Source: Sagittula stellata E-37
Lineage (GTDB): Bacteria; Pseudomonadota; Alphaproteobacteria; Rhodobacterales; Rhodobacteraceae
Assembly (NCBI RefSeq): GCF_039724765.1
Contig: NZ_CP155729.1
Span: 62,001 to 126,000 of the forward strand
DNA: 64,000 nucleotides
Direction of reading: 5' to 3'
Positions within the stretch are counted from its first letter, which is position 1, and the number at the start of each line of letters is the position of its first letter. Positions 54,030 to 62,698 of this stretch are shown here, one piece after another. A model generated the notes under the pieces. That model ran no database searches and was not told the origin of the DNA. It saw only the letters and a list, made by a program, of their open reading frames with translations. The position numbers and the translations under genes were made by a program.

Positions 54030-54689
54030 TCAAAGGCTCTGCGCGATCAGCTCCATGCCCTGCCGCACATCGCCCGCCATCGCGTCGGCGGCCGCGCCCG
54101 CGTCGCGCGCCAGAAGCGCCTTCAGTAGATCCTTGTGCCGATCCGGCAGGTTGCGGGTGCCGGTCTGGCCGCAGACCACCCGCAGCGACGGGCCGAATCG
54201 CAGCCACAGCCCTTCCGTCAGCGCCGACAGGATCGGCGCGCAGGCCTCGGCGTTCAGCGCCGCGTGGAAGGCGAAATTGCCGCGCAGGTAGGCCTCCACA
54301 TCGCCACGCGCGATGGCCTGATCCAGAAGGGCGTCGATCCCGGCCAGCGCCGTCACCGCCTCCGGCGCGATCCGTTCCGCCGCGCGCCGGGCCAGCCGCG
54401 TCTCTATGGTCAGCCGCGCTTCCGTCAGGTCGGCCACCGCCGCCGCATCCAGCACCGGAACCATGATTCGCCGGTTGCCGAGCGCGGCCAGCGCGCCCTC
54501 CGCGGTCAGGCGGCGCAGGGCTTCGCGCACCGGCGTCATGCCCGCGTCCATCCGCTCCACCAGCCCCTGAATGGTCACCGGCTCGCCGGGGGCCAAGGCC
54601 CCGAACAGCACCATCTCGCGCAGGGCGCGGTAGACCTGTTCATGCGCCGGAAGGCCCGCGCCGTCGCGTATGTCTGCCGCTTTCGTCAC
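54030..54689 (-). CDS. GntR family regulator (FCD subfamily) of the polyamine cluster
   Basis: 219 residues. The N-terminal winged helix is HEQVYRALREMVLFGALAPGEPVTIQGLVERMDAGMTPVREALRRL; the all-helical FCD domain (about 85-215; LTIETRLARRAAERI, NFAFHAALNAEACAPIL) usually binds a carboxylate or metal-ligand complex. I chose the GTG at 54689 because GGGGAGG lies at the right distance. It lies between spuC and potF and diverges from potF; related TATGATCAAA sites precede both. Confidence 0.87.
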   Translation of the reverse strand: MTKAADIRDGAGLPAHEQVYRALREMVLFGALAPGEPVTIQGLVERMDAGMTPVREALRRLTAEGALAALGNRRIMVPVLDAAAVADLTEARLTIETRLARRAAERIAPEAVTALAGIDALLDQAIARGDVEAYLRGNFAFHAALNAEACAPILSALTEGLWLRFGPSLRVVCGQTGTRNLPDRHKDLLKALLARDAGAAADAMAGDVRQGMELIAQSL

Positions 54690-54783
54690 CACCTGCCTCC
54701 CCTTTATGCACCGGGTGCCCGGAGCCGCTTGCACACGTCATCAGGCCGTGGAAACATCGCCGAAGTTGCCTCACAACGCAACT

Positions 54784-54793
54784 TATGATCAAA
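54784..54793. promoter_or_regulatory. TATGATCAAA site upstream of potF
   Basis: Identical 10-bp core to the site upstream of spuC (13 of 18 matches over the longer window), in the potF/gntR divergent gap, 49 bp before the potF ATG. Confidence 0.5.
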
Positions 54794-54841
54794 ATCCTGG
54801 CACGGGGGCGCCGAAGACCCCCCGACCAACGGGAGAAAGAG

Positions 54842-55939
54842 ATGACCAAGACCCCTATGACGACCCTGGCGAGCCTGACCGCCTCCGCGGCGCTGCTGGC
54901 CACCATGGCTGCCGCCGAAGAGGTGCGTGTCTACAACTGGTCGGACTACATCGACGAGAGCCTGCTCGAGAAATTCGAACAGGAAACCGGCATCGACCTG
55001 ATCTACGACGTTTTCGACTCCAACGAACTCTTGGAGACCAAGATGCTGGCCGGCAACTCCGGCTATGACGTGGTGGTGCCCACCGGCACCTTCCTGCAGC
55101 GCCAGATCGCTGCCGGCGCCTTCCAGAAGCTCGACAAGGAGCAGCTCCCCAACCTCGACAACATGTGGGGCACCATCGAGGAGCGCACGGCGAAATACGA
55201 CCCCGGCAACGAATACGCCATCAACTACATGTGGGGCACCACCGGCATCGGCGTGAACGTCCCCAAGGTCAAGGAACTGCTGGGCGAGGACGCCCCGCTC
55301 GACAGCTGGGACCTGGTGTTCAAGCCGGAGAACATGGAAAAGCTCGCCGAATGCGGCGTACATTTCCTCGACGCCCCGGCCGAGATGCTGCCCGCCGCGC
55401 TGAACTACATCGGCGAGGACCCGGACAGCCATGATCCGGACGTGATCGCCAAGGCCGGAGATGTCTACGCCCCGATCCGCCCCTACATCCAGAAGTTCCA
55501 CTCGTCCGAGTACATCAACGCGCTGGCCAACGGCGAGATCTGCGTGGCCGTCGGCTGGTCCGGCGACGTGCTTCAGGCCCGCGATCGCGCCGCGGAGGCC
55601 GACAACGGTGTCGAAGTGGCCTACATCATCCCGAAGGAAGGCGCGCAGATGTGGTTCGACATGATGGCGGTTCCGGTCGACGCCCCGAACCCGGACGGCG
55701 CGATGAAGTTCCTGAACTTCATCATGGACCCCGAGAACATGGCCGCGGCGTCGAACTACGTCTACTACGCCAACGGCAACAAGGCTTCGCAGGAGTTCCT
55801 GAACGAGGACGTGATCGACGACACCGCGATCTATCCGGACGAGGAAACGCTGAACAACACCTACACGACCACGCCCTACGATCCGAAGGTGCAGCGCGTG
55901 GTCACGCGCCTGTGGACCTCGATCAAGTCCGGCACCTGA
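54842..55939 (+). CDS. potF: Polyamine ABC transporter, periplasmic binding protein
   Basis: 365 residues: signal peptide (TTLASLTASAALLATMAAA) and the PotD/PotF fold (VRVYNWSDYIDESLLEKFEQETGIDLIYDVFDSNE; YDVVVPTGTFLQRQI; VAVGWSGDVLQA). The aromatic/acidic residues expected around a polyamine (W, D) are visible in NWSDYID and GWSGD. GGGAGAAAG precedes the ATG at 54842. First gene of potFGHI. Confidence 0.92.
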   Translation: MTKTPMTTLASLTASAALLATMAAAEEVRVYNWSDYIDESLLEKFEQETGIDLIYDVFDSNELLETKMLAGNSGYDVVVPTGTFLQRQIAAGAFQKLDKEQLPNLDNMWGTIEERTAKYDPGNEYAINYMWGTTGIGVNVPKVKELLGEDAPLDSWDLVFKPENMEKLAECGVHFLDAPAEMLPAALNYIGEDPDSHDPDVIAKAGDVYAPIRPYIQKFHSSEYINALANGEICVAVGWSGDVLQARDRAAEADNGVEVAYIIPKEGAQMWFDMMAVPVDAPNPDGAMKFLNFIMDPENMAAASNYVYYANGNKASQEFLNEDVIDDTAIYPDEETLNNTYTTTPYDPKVQRVVTRLWTSIKSGT

Positions 55940-56011
55940 TACGACGATTCCCACGACCGGCCCGCGCCTGACGACCCCGGCGCGGGTCACCTCACCTGCG
56001 GAAAGAACCTC

Positions 56012-57484
56012 ATGGCCCAGACCGTCTTTGCCCCTTGGGAGAACCCCGAGGAGAAACCGCTTATCCGGTTCCGGAACGTCACCAAGCGATTCGGCGATTT
56101 CACCGCCATCGACGACCTGACGCAGGACATCTACGCGCGGGAATTCTTCGCGCTGCTCGGCCCTTCGGGCTGCGGCAAGACCACGCTCATGCGGATGCTC
56201 GCCGGTTTCGAAGCCCCGACCGAAGGGCAGATCCTGCTCGACGGTCAGGACATCGCGAAGATCCCGGCCAACAAGCGCTCGGTGAACATGATGTTCCAGA
56301 GCTACGCGCTGTTCCCGCATCTCTCCGTCTGGGAAAACATCGCCTTCGGGCTGAAGCGCGCGAAGAAGCCAAAGGCCGAGATCGAGTCCCGGGTCGGCGA
56401 GATGCTCCGCCTCACGCACCTCGAAAAGTTCGCCCAGCGAAAACCACACCAGATTTCCGGCGGCCAGCGCCAGCGCGTGGCCCTCGCCCGCTCGCTCGCC
56501 CGCGCGCCGAAACTCCTGCTCCTCGACGAACCGCTCGGCGCGCTCGACCGCAAGCTGCGCGAGGAAACCCAGTTCGAGCTGATGGACATCCAGGAGAAGA
56601 CCGGGACCACCTTCATCATTGTGACCCACGACCAGGAAGAGGCGATGACCGTCGCGTCCCGCGTGGCGGTCATGGACCACGGCAAGATCATCCAGGTCGA
56701 CACCCCCGACCGCATCTACGAGGCACCCGTCTCGGTCTACGTGGCGGACTTCATCGGCGACGTGAACCTGTTCCGCGGCACCGCCGAAGCGCGCCCCGCC
56801 GCCGCGCCGGTCCCCGCACACGAACCGGCACCGGTGCCCGAAACGAAGCTGCCCATGCCGGAACCCGACACGCCGGAGGCCGAGGCCGCCCTGCAGGAAG
56901 CGGCAGAAGATCACGCCCGCCGCCCGCAGCCCAACGAACTGGGCCAGAAACTGCACGACAAGGTGCTGGCCCCCATCGTCGGCAAGTGGCTGGAAGAACC
57001 GCAGAAGGCCCTTCCCCTGCCCGACGCCCCGGCCCCGACGGGCACCACCGCCGAACCCGCGTCCGCCCCGGCGGCACAGGCAACCGCACAGGCGACCGCT
57101 CAGGCGACAGTCCCGGCCGCGCCGGCGACCGACGTGCCGCCCGGCGGCCTCGCCATCACCTGGGCGGAAGGCCAACCCAAGCTGATCGCCGTCAATGGAC
57201 CCGAGGACAAGGCCGGCCAGAAGGTCGTCCTCTCGCTCCGCCCCGAAAAGATCTCGATCTCCAAGACCCGCCCCGACGCTGTGAACGTGCTGAAGGGCAA
57301 GGTGATCGACATCGCCTACCTCGGCAACATCTCCACCTACCACGTCCAGCTAGCGGGCGGGCTGATGGTCAAGGCGCAGGCCACCAACAACCGCCGTGTC
57401 GCCAACCGCGACATCACCTGGGAGGACGAGGTCTACCTCTCCTTCACCCCCACCGCGGGCGTCGTGCTGGAGGATGACACGTGA
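56012..57484 (+). CDS. potG: Polyamine ABC transporter, ATP-binding protein (with a long Ala/Pro insertion)
   Basis: 490 residues versus about 370-380 for the family. Walker A GPSGCGKTTLM (K56), signature SGGQRQRVALARSLA, Walker B LLLLDEPLGALD and the H-loop Thr-His-Asp are intact. The extra length is a low-complexity Ala/Pro/Glu-rich stretch at about residues 258-378, inside the regulatory TOBE region between ADFIGDVNLFRG and VVLSLRPEKISIS. It includes a QAT(A) triplicate (AQATAQATAQAT). The coding frame is uninterrupted, so it is a real insertion rather than a frameshift. The GTG of potH overlaps its stop. Confidence 0.92.
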   Translation: MAQTVFAPWENPEEKPLIRFRNVTKRFGDFTAIDDLTQDIYAREFFALLGPSGCGKTTLMRMLAGFEAPTEGQILLDGQDIAKIPANKRSVNMMFQSYALFPHLSVWENIAFGLKRAKKPKAEIESRVGEMLRLTHLEKFAQRKPHQISGGQRQRVALARSLARAPKLLLLDEPLGALDRKLREETQFELMDIQEKTGTTFIIVTHDQEEAMTVASRVAVMDHGKIIQVDTPDRIYEAPVSVYVADFIGDVNLFRGTAEARPAAAPVPAHEPAPVPETKLPMPEPDTPEAEAALQEAAEDHARRPQPNELGQKLHDKVLAPIVGKWLEEPQKALPLPDAPAPTGTTAEPASAPAAQATAQATAQATVPAAPATDVPPGGLAITWAEGQPKLIAVNGPEDKAGQKVVLSLRPEKISISKTRPDAVNVLKGKVIDIAYLGNISTYHVQLAGGLMVKAQATNNRRVANRDITWEDEVYLSFTPTAGVVLEDDT

Positions 57485-58581
57485 TCGACGAGGCCGCCAA
57501 CCGGCGCAATGCCGCGCTGATGATCGCGCTCCTCGTCGCCGCGGTCTACTTCGCCATACGCACCGCGCTGATGCTGGCCCAAACAGGGCTCGAAACGCCC
57601 GCCCTGCCGGTGCATGTCGCCGGGCTCGTCGCCACGCTGGGCGGTTTCCTCGCGCTCCTGAACAAGAGCGATCCGGACCAGCGCCGCGCCTTCCTCGGAA
57701 ATGCCATCATCGGGCTGCCGTACTTCTGGCTGCTCGCCCTGTTCCTCGTGCCCTTCCTGATCGTCCTGAAGATCTCGCTCTCGGACGTGGCGCTGGCCCG
57801 CCCGCCCTACATGCCGCAGCTGGACCTTTCCGGCGGCTGGACGGCACTCATGGACTTCCTGTCGCAGCTCGACTTCGAGAACTTCGTCTTCCTGACCAGC
57901 GACGACCTCTACTGGAAAGCCTACCTCAGCTCGCTCCAGATCGCCCTGATCGCCACCTTCGCCACCCTGCTGGTCGGCTACCCGATGGCCTACGGCATGG
58001 CGCGCGCCCCGAAGGAATGGCAGGCCACGCTGCTGATGCTGGTCATCCTGCCGTTCTGGACGTCCTTCCTGATCCGCGTCTACTCGCTGATGGGCATCCT
58101 CGGGAACGAGGGGCTGCTGAACCAGTTCCTGCTCTGGACCGGCCTCATCTCGACGCCGCTGCAGATCCTGAACACCAAGATCGCGGTCTACATCGGCATC
58201 GTCTACACCTACCTGCCGTTCATGATCCTGCCGATCTACGCGGCGCTGGAGAAGATGGACGAAAGCCTGCTCGAAGCCGCCGAAGACCTCGGCTGCTCGC
58301 GGCTCGAAGCCTTCTGGCTCGTCACCTTCCCGCTCTCGCGCGGCGGCATCGTGGCCGGCTGCTTCCTCGTCTTCATCCCCACCATCGGCGAATTCGTCAT
58401 CCCCTCGCTGCTCGGCGGCTCCGGCACGCTGATGATCGGCAAGGTGCTGTGGGAGGAGTTCTTCAACAACCGCGACTGGCCCGTGGCCTCCGCGGTGGCG
58501 GTCATCCTTCTGCTGATCCTGATCATTCCGATCGTCCTCTTCCAGCGCTCCGAGGAACGCGCAAGGCAGGCCGGGAAATGA
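57481..58581 (+). CDS. potH: Polyamine ABC transporter permease 1
   Basis: 366 residues; N-terminal helices (ALMIALLVAAVYFAIRTALML, VAGLVATLGGFLALL) are extra compared with E. coli PotH, then the usual six-helix permease core (FWLLALFLVPFLIVLKISLSD onwards) and the EAA loop LLEAAEDLGCSRLEAFWLVTFPLSRGGI. Starts with GTG, overlapping potG by 4 bp. 220 bp, not a few bp, separates it from potI. Confidence 0.9.
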   Translation: MIDEAANRRNAALMIALLVAAVYFAIRTALMLAQTGLETPALPVHVAGLVATLGGFLALLNKSDPDQRRAFLGNAIIGLPYFWLLALFLVPFLIVLKISLSDVALARPPYMPQLDLSGGWTALMDFLSQLDFENFVFLTSDDLYWKAYLSSLQIALIATFATLLVGYPMAYGMARAPKEWQATLLMLVILPFWTSFLIRVYSLMGILGNEGLLNQFLLWTGLISTPLQILNTKIAVYIGIVYTYLPFMILPIYAALEKMDESLLEAAEDLGCSRLEAFWLVTFPLSRGGIVAGCFLVFIPTIGEFVIPSLLGGSGTLMIGKVLWEEFFNNRDWPVASAVAVILLLILIIPIVLFQRSEERARQAGK

Positions 58582-58801
58582 CCCGTCTCTTGCACCGAAC
58601 CGACACCGGCCACGCCACGCGCACGACAGGCACCCGTGCCGCTCTGCCCGGCAATCGCCTCCCGGCCCGCAGCTTCATCTTGGCACAAATACCTTGGGGG
58701 GAGCCGAAGGCGGGGGGCAGCGCCCCCCTCTCCGACCGCCACCGGTACGGACCGCCCGCACAGCCGCGCAACACAAGGCCCAACCGCTCGGGAGCCGCCG
58801 C
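58582..58801. repeat. 220-bp insertion-like gap within the pot operon, with motif copy 4
   Basis: Contains the intergenic motif CTTCATCTTGGC, ACAA, ATACCT (58673-58694), followed by a GGGGGG-cagcg-CCCCCC stem (58712-58728). Unlike the other copies, no minus-strand gene ends here. It splits two permease genes that are normally a few bp apart. No coding frame is seen. Confidence 0.65.
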
Positions 58802-59620
58802 ATGAAACGCTTCTCCTGGTTCAACGCCACCGCCCTGACGCTGGGCTTCGCCTTCCTCTACCTGCCGATGGTCGTGCTGGTCATCTACTCGTTCAACGCC
58901 AGCCGCCTCGTGACCGTCTGGGCCGGCTTCTCGACGCAATGGTACGCCGAACTCTTCCGCGACCAGGAATTCCTCGACGCCGCATGGGTCACGCTGCGGG
59001 TCGCCTTCTTCTCCTCGACCATCGCGACGGTCCTCGGCACCATGGCGGCGCATGTGCTGATCCGGACCGGCCGTTTCCGGGGCCGGACGCTTTTCTCCGG
59101 CATGATCTACGCGCCCCTCGTCATGCCCGAAGTCATCACCGGCCTCTCGCTGCTGCTGCTGTTCATCGGCATCGGGCTCGACCGTGGCGTGCTGACCGTG
59201 GTGCTGGCGCACACCACCTTCGCCATGTGCTACGTATCGGTGGTGGTCTCGTCCCGCCTTGCCACCTTCGACACCGCACTGGAGGAAGCAGCCCTCGATC
59301 TCGGCGCCACCCCGTTCGAGGCCTTCCGCTTGGTGACCCTGCCGATCATCGCACCTGCGGTGATCTCCGGCTGGCTGCTCGCATTCACCCTGTCGCTCGA
59401 CGACCTGGTGATCGCCAGCTTCACCACGGGCCCCGGCGCCACGACCCTGCCGATCAAGATCTTCTCGGCCGTCCGCCTCGGTGTAAGCCCGCAGATCAAT
59501 GCGCTCTCGACCCTGCTGATCGTCTTCGTCGCCATCGGCGTCATCACCGCTTCTCTGGTGACCAAACGGGCCGCCGTACAGCGCGCGCGCGAAGAGCGCG
59601 CCGCCGAAACCACCTCGTGA
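58802..59620 (+). CDS. potI: Polyamine ABC transporter permease 2
   Basis: 272 residues, six membrane helices (ALTLGFAFLYLPMVVLVIYSF; VITGLSLLLLFIGIGL) and the EAA loop LEEAALDLGATPFEAFRLVTLPIIAPAVISG. Pairs with PotH to form the channel energised by PotG. I chose the ATG at 58802 (MKRFSWFNATAL). The stop overlaps the FAD oxidase GTG by 4 bp. Confidence 0.92.
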   Translation: MKRFSWFNATALTLGFAFLYLPMVVLVIYSFNASRLVTVWAGFSTQWYAELFRDQEFLDAAWVTLRVAFFSSTIATVLGTMAAHVLIRTGRFRGRTLFSGMIYAPLVMPEVITGLSLLLLFIGIGLDRGVLTVVLAHTTFAMCYVSVVVSSRLATFDTALEEAALDLGATPFEAFRLVTLPIIAPAVISGWLLAFTLSLDDLVIASFTTGPGATTLPIKIFSAVRLGVSPQINALSTLLIVFVAIGVITASLVTKRAAVQRAREERAAETTS

Positions 59621-60915
59621 TCCGGCTCTACGAACCGGCGGCCTACACGCGTGATCCCGGCAGCTACTGGACCGGCACGGTCACGCCCCCGGCGTGGCCG
59701 CGCCTCGACGCAGCCTTGCAGACCGATGTCGCCATCATCGGCGGCGGCTTCACCGGGCTGAACGCCGCTCTGACCTTGACGCAGGCCGGCACCCGCACCG
59801 CGCTGTTCGAGGCCGAGAGCCCCGGCTGGGGCGCCTCCACCCGAAACGGCGGCTTCTGCTGCATCGGCGGCGCGCTGGTGGGCGAAAAGGCCCTGACCCG
59901 CCGCCATGGCGCAGCCCAGGCCGCCCTCTGGCACGACACCCAGACCGCCGCCGTGACCCATGTTCGCGGCTTCCTCGACAGCCACGGCATCGACGCCGAC
60001 ACACACTCCGATGGCGAGACGGAACTGGCCCACACCGCGCGCGCAATGTCGGCCCTCCGGAAGGAAGCGGAGGCCGACCCGACCGCCCGCCTCACCGAAC
60101 GCCGCGACCTCGCCGCCGAGGGCATGGCCGGGCCGTGGCATGGCGCCCTCACCCGCGCCACGGGCTTTGCCCTCAACCCGGCGAAATACCACGCGGGCCT
60201 CGCCCGGGCCGCCGCCGACGCGGGGGCAAGTCTTTTCGCCGACAGCCCCGTCTCCGCGCTGAAGCGCAATGGCAGATGGCAGCTGACCGTCAATGGCCGG
60301 ACCGTCACCGCCGACCGCGTCATCCTGGCCACCAACGGGTATTCCTCCGAGGATCTGCCCCCCTGGCTCCGCGCGCGCACCCTGCCGGTGCAAAGCTCCA
60401 TCCTGCTGACCCGCCCCCTCAGCGACGCCGAGGCCGAAGACGCCGGCTGGACCACCGCACAGATGGCCTACGACTCCCGCCGCCTGCTGCATTATTTCCG
60501 CCGCCTGCCCGACGGCCGGATGATGTTCGGGATGCGTGGCGGCCTGACCGCCCGCCCGTCCGAGCAGGCGGCCATCGCGAAACGCATCCGGACGGACTTC
60601 GCCACGGCCTTCCCGGCCTGGGCGGATGTGGAGATCACGCACGAGTGGTCCGGTTTGGTCTGCCTGATGGCCAGCGGCCACCCCTTCATCGGCGCCGTGC
60701 CAGATCACCCGGGCCTTCACGCGGCACTGGGATTCCACGGCAACGGCGTCGCCATGGGCAGCTTTGCGGGCCACGCACTGGCCAGTGCCCTCCTTGGCCA
60801 GCCAATCGACCTTCCCGGCTTCCTCTCGAAGCCACCGAAGCGGTTCCCCTTGGGTCGCCACAGGCGCGCCCTTCTGCGCCCCGCCTACCGGATCGCGGAA
60901 ACCCTCGATCTCTGA
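59617..60915 (+). CDS. puuB: FAD-dependent amine oxidoreductase (PuuB/DadA-like)
   Basis: 432 residues. Rossmann motif VAIIGGGFTGLNAALTLTQAG with GWGASTRNGGF, and the DAO-type C-terminal ALGFHGNGVAMGSFAGHALA. The opening LYEPAAYTRDPGSYW resembles gamma-glutamylputrescine oxidase (PuuB). Translational coupling to potI (GTGA) ties it to polyamine catabolism. Other Puu enzymes are absent here, so the substrate could instead be a free polyamine or another amine. Confidence 0.83.
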   Translation: MIRLYEPAAYTRDPGSYWTGTVTPPAWPRLDAALQTDVAIIGGGFTGLNAALTLTQAGTRTALFEAESPGWGASTRNGGFCCIGGALVGEKALTRRHGAAQAALWHDTQTAAVTHVRGFLDSHGIDADTHSDGETELAHTARAMSALRKEAEADPTARLTERRDLAAEGMAGPWHGALTRATGFALNPAKYHAGLARAAADAGASLFADSPVSALKRNGRWQLTVNGRTVTADRVILATNGYSSEDLPPWLRARTLPVQSSILLTRPLSDAEAEDAGWTTAQMAYDSRRLLHYFRRLPDGRMMFGMRGGLTARPSEQAAIAKRIRTDFATAFPAWADVEITHEWSGLVCLMASGHPFIGAVPDHPGLHAALGFHGNGVAMGSFAGHALASALLGQPIDLPGFLSKPPKRFPLGRHRRALLRPAYRIAETLDL

Positions 60916-60922
60916 ACCCCAG

Positions 60923-60974
60923 GATTTTTCGAAGAAAAATCTTCCCGCGGCCAAAATCTTCGAACGAAGATTTT
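60923..60974. terminator. Two back-to-back hairpins between convergent genes (bidirectional terminator)
   Basis: GATTTTTC-gaa-GAAAAATC (60923-60941) and the perfect AAAATCTTCG-aa-CGAAGATTTT (60953-60974), which has T-runs on both strands. The eamA stop codon lies in the second stem. Serves both puuB (plus) and eamA (minus). Confidence 0.8.
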
Positions 60975-61887
60975 ACCCCTGCGGCGTCATGTTCGAACGC
61001 GCCTGCCCTCGTTTCAGGCCCAGTTGGCGTTCGCGCCAGATGATGAGCACCCCGGCCAGCACGATGATCGCCGCGCCGATCAGCACGCTGGCCGTCGGCA
61101 CCTCGTCGAACACTGCGTAGCCAAAGAAAACCGCGAACAGGATCGACGCGTATTCGAACGGCGCCAGCACCGCCGCGCCCGCGAACCTGTAGGAAGACGT
61201 CAGGAAGATCTGCGCCACGCCACCGATAACCCCCGCAGCCACCAGCATCCAGACCACCGCCCAGCCCGGCCAGGTCCAGCCGAACGGCACGGTCAACAGC
61301 GAAAACAGCGTCGCCGTCAGCGAGAAGTAGAACACGATGGCCGAGGTCTCCTCGCTCGACACCATGCGGCGGATCTGGATCTGCGCCAGGGCCCGCATGA
61401 CCGTCGACACCCCGATAAAGATCAGTCCCATCATGGCAGCATGGTTCCAGGCGTCTGGCGACAGGCGCGGCCACAGCGCGATGGTCACGCCCGCAAGGCC
61501 CAGCAGGACCGCCGACATCCGGAAAAGGCGCAGGCGTTCTCCCAGCATCAGCGCGGCCAGGATCACTGTCAGCATCGGTGCCGCGTAGCCCAGCACCGTG
61601 ACTTCCGGCAGCGGCAAGAGCCCCAGGGCCGCGAAGTTGCAGCCCATGGCGGTCACCCCCACCAGTCCGCGCCAGACGTGCATCAGGGGCCGTTTCGCCT
61701 TGAAACCGGTGCTCAGGTCGCCGCGCAGGGTCAGCCACAGGACGATCACCGGCATGGCAAAGAACGACCGGAAGAACACCGCCTGCCCGGCGGGCACTTC
61801 GCTCGAACTGGCCTTGATGAGGGAGGCCATGATCGTAAACAGGAAAACGGAGGCCAGCTTCAGCGCAATGCCGCGCATCGGTGACAT
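60973..61887 (-). CDS. EamA/DMT family transporter
   Basis: 304 residues with ten hydrophobic helices in two EamA repeats (GIALKLASVFLFTIMASLIKASS..., then MMGLIFIGVSTVMRALAQIQI...). Members export metabolites or amino acids; the substrate is not evident. A 402-bp gap with hairpins and a paired palindrome lies upstream of its start. Confidence 0.88.
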   Translation of the reverse strand: MSPMRGIALKLASVFLFTIMASLIKASSSEVPAGQAVFFRSFFAMPVIVLWLTLRGDLSTGFKAKRPLMHVWRGLVGVTAMGCNFAALGLLPLPEVTVLGYAAPMLTVILAALMLGERLRLFRMSAVLLGLAGVTIALWPRLSPDAWNHAAMMGLIFIGVSTVMRALAQIQIRRMVSSEETSAIVFYFSLTATLFSLLTVPFGWTWPGWAVVWMLVAAGVIGGVAQIFLTSSYRFAGAAVLAPFEYASILFAVFFGYAVFDEVPTASVLIGAAIIVLAGVLIIWRERQLGLKRGQARSNMTPQG

Positions 61888-62289
61888 GTGGGGGGTCCTT
61901 TCGAATTGACGCCACCGTGAACCCCGGACGGGGAAAGGTCAATCTGCCTGCCCCGTTTTACATGCCCTCGGCATGGGAAAACCCAAAAAGGTTAACGCGG
62001 AAATTGTCGATGCAACGGTCGCGCTGCATCAACGCAGGCAAAAGGTTACCAACCGGCCGGTTCGACCGCCTCAACCGGCCGGTTCACCGGTAACGGCCAG
62101 GCAACCAAAGTGAAGATCTTCATGCACCCTTGTGGACGGACGCGCCCGCGCCGCCACATCTGGCCTGCGCGCGCCCCGTTACTCTACCGGGCGCACCATG
62201 CAAGAAGACCGGGTGTTACCGCGCGTTCACCAGTTCGGCCAGATGGCCGTCCGGGCGCCATTGTAGCCGCATTGGAAACGATCAGGCCC
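61888..62289. other. 402-bp gap rich in hairpins upstream of eamA
   Basis: No coding frame. In order: GTTTT-a-CATGCC / GGCATG-gg-AAAAC hairpin (61955-61982), GATGCA / TGCATC stem (62009-62030), and the paired palindrome element (62045-62094). After that, about 190 bp of ordinary GC-rich DNA. An active regulatory or RNA function is possible; none assigned. Confidence 0.5.
62045..62094. repeat. Paired palindrome element, copy 2
   Basis: Two perfect copies of AACCGGCCGGTT (62051-62062, 62073-62084), 22 bp start to start, spacer 10 bp, nested in outer arms GTTACC (62045-62050) / GGTAAC (62089-62094). Same geometry as 9541-9593. 158-207 bp upstream of eamA. Confidence 0.75.
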
Positions 62290-62676
62290 TCAGGACGTTT
62301 CCAGGCAATGCCGCCGGAACGCTCTCTTCAGCATGTCCAGTTCCGCGCGCAGCAGATCGACCTCGGCCCGGATGTCGTCGCCCAGCGCCTCACCCGAGAT
62401 CAGAGAGAAGCTCTGCAACACCGCGTTCGTGGACGCATCGGTGATCAGAAAGGTCTGCACGCCGTCGCCGATCGCTTCGGGTGGAACCGGCACCTGCAAC
62501 AACCAATGCGCGCCCGTTTCCCGCGCCTTGCCCGCGACTTCGGTCACCATCACACCGGCCACCGGCTCATCGTTCAGCGTCACTTCGACGTCCGGGGCCG
62601 CAGCGCCTTCCGTGCTCAGAACCCCTTCCCAGAGCCCTTCCCGGAACCGTGTCTTCGTCAGGGTGAATGCGCTCAT
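62290..62676 (-). CDS. Conserved-looking hypothetical protein, 128 residues
   Basis: Beta-rich first ~90 residues (FREGLWEGVLSTEGAAAPDVEVTLNDEPVAGVMV...HWLLQVPVPPEAIGDGVQTFLITD) and a C-terminal helix with heptad-like leucines (RAEVDLLRAELDMLKRAFRRH), suggesting oligomerisation. 22 bp after the DUF6478 gene on the same strand, so likely the same operon. I do not recognise a family. Confidence 0.72.
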   Translation of the reverse strand: MSAFTLTKTRFREGLWEGVLSTEGAAAPDVEVTLNDEPVAGVMVTEVAGKARETGAHWLLQVPVPPEAIGDGVQTFLITDASTNAVLQSFSLISGEALGDDIRAEVDLLRAELDMLKRAFRRHCLETS

Positions 62677-62698
62677 GCTTCGGCCTCCTTCCGGCGGG

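Noticed and set aside
62160..62215. Possible tRNA (GGTAGAG-like D-arm on the minus strand)
   Set aside because: No matching T-arm (GTTCRA), no acceptor stem pairing.
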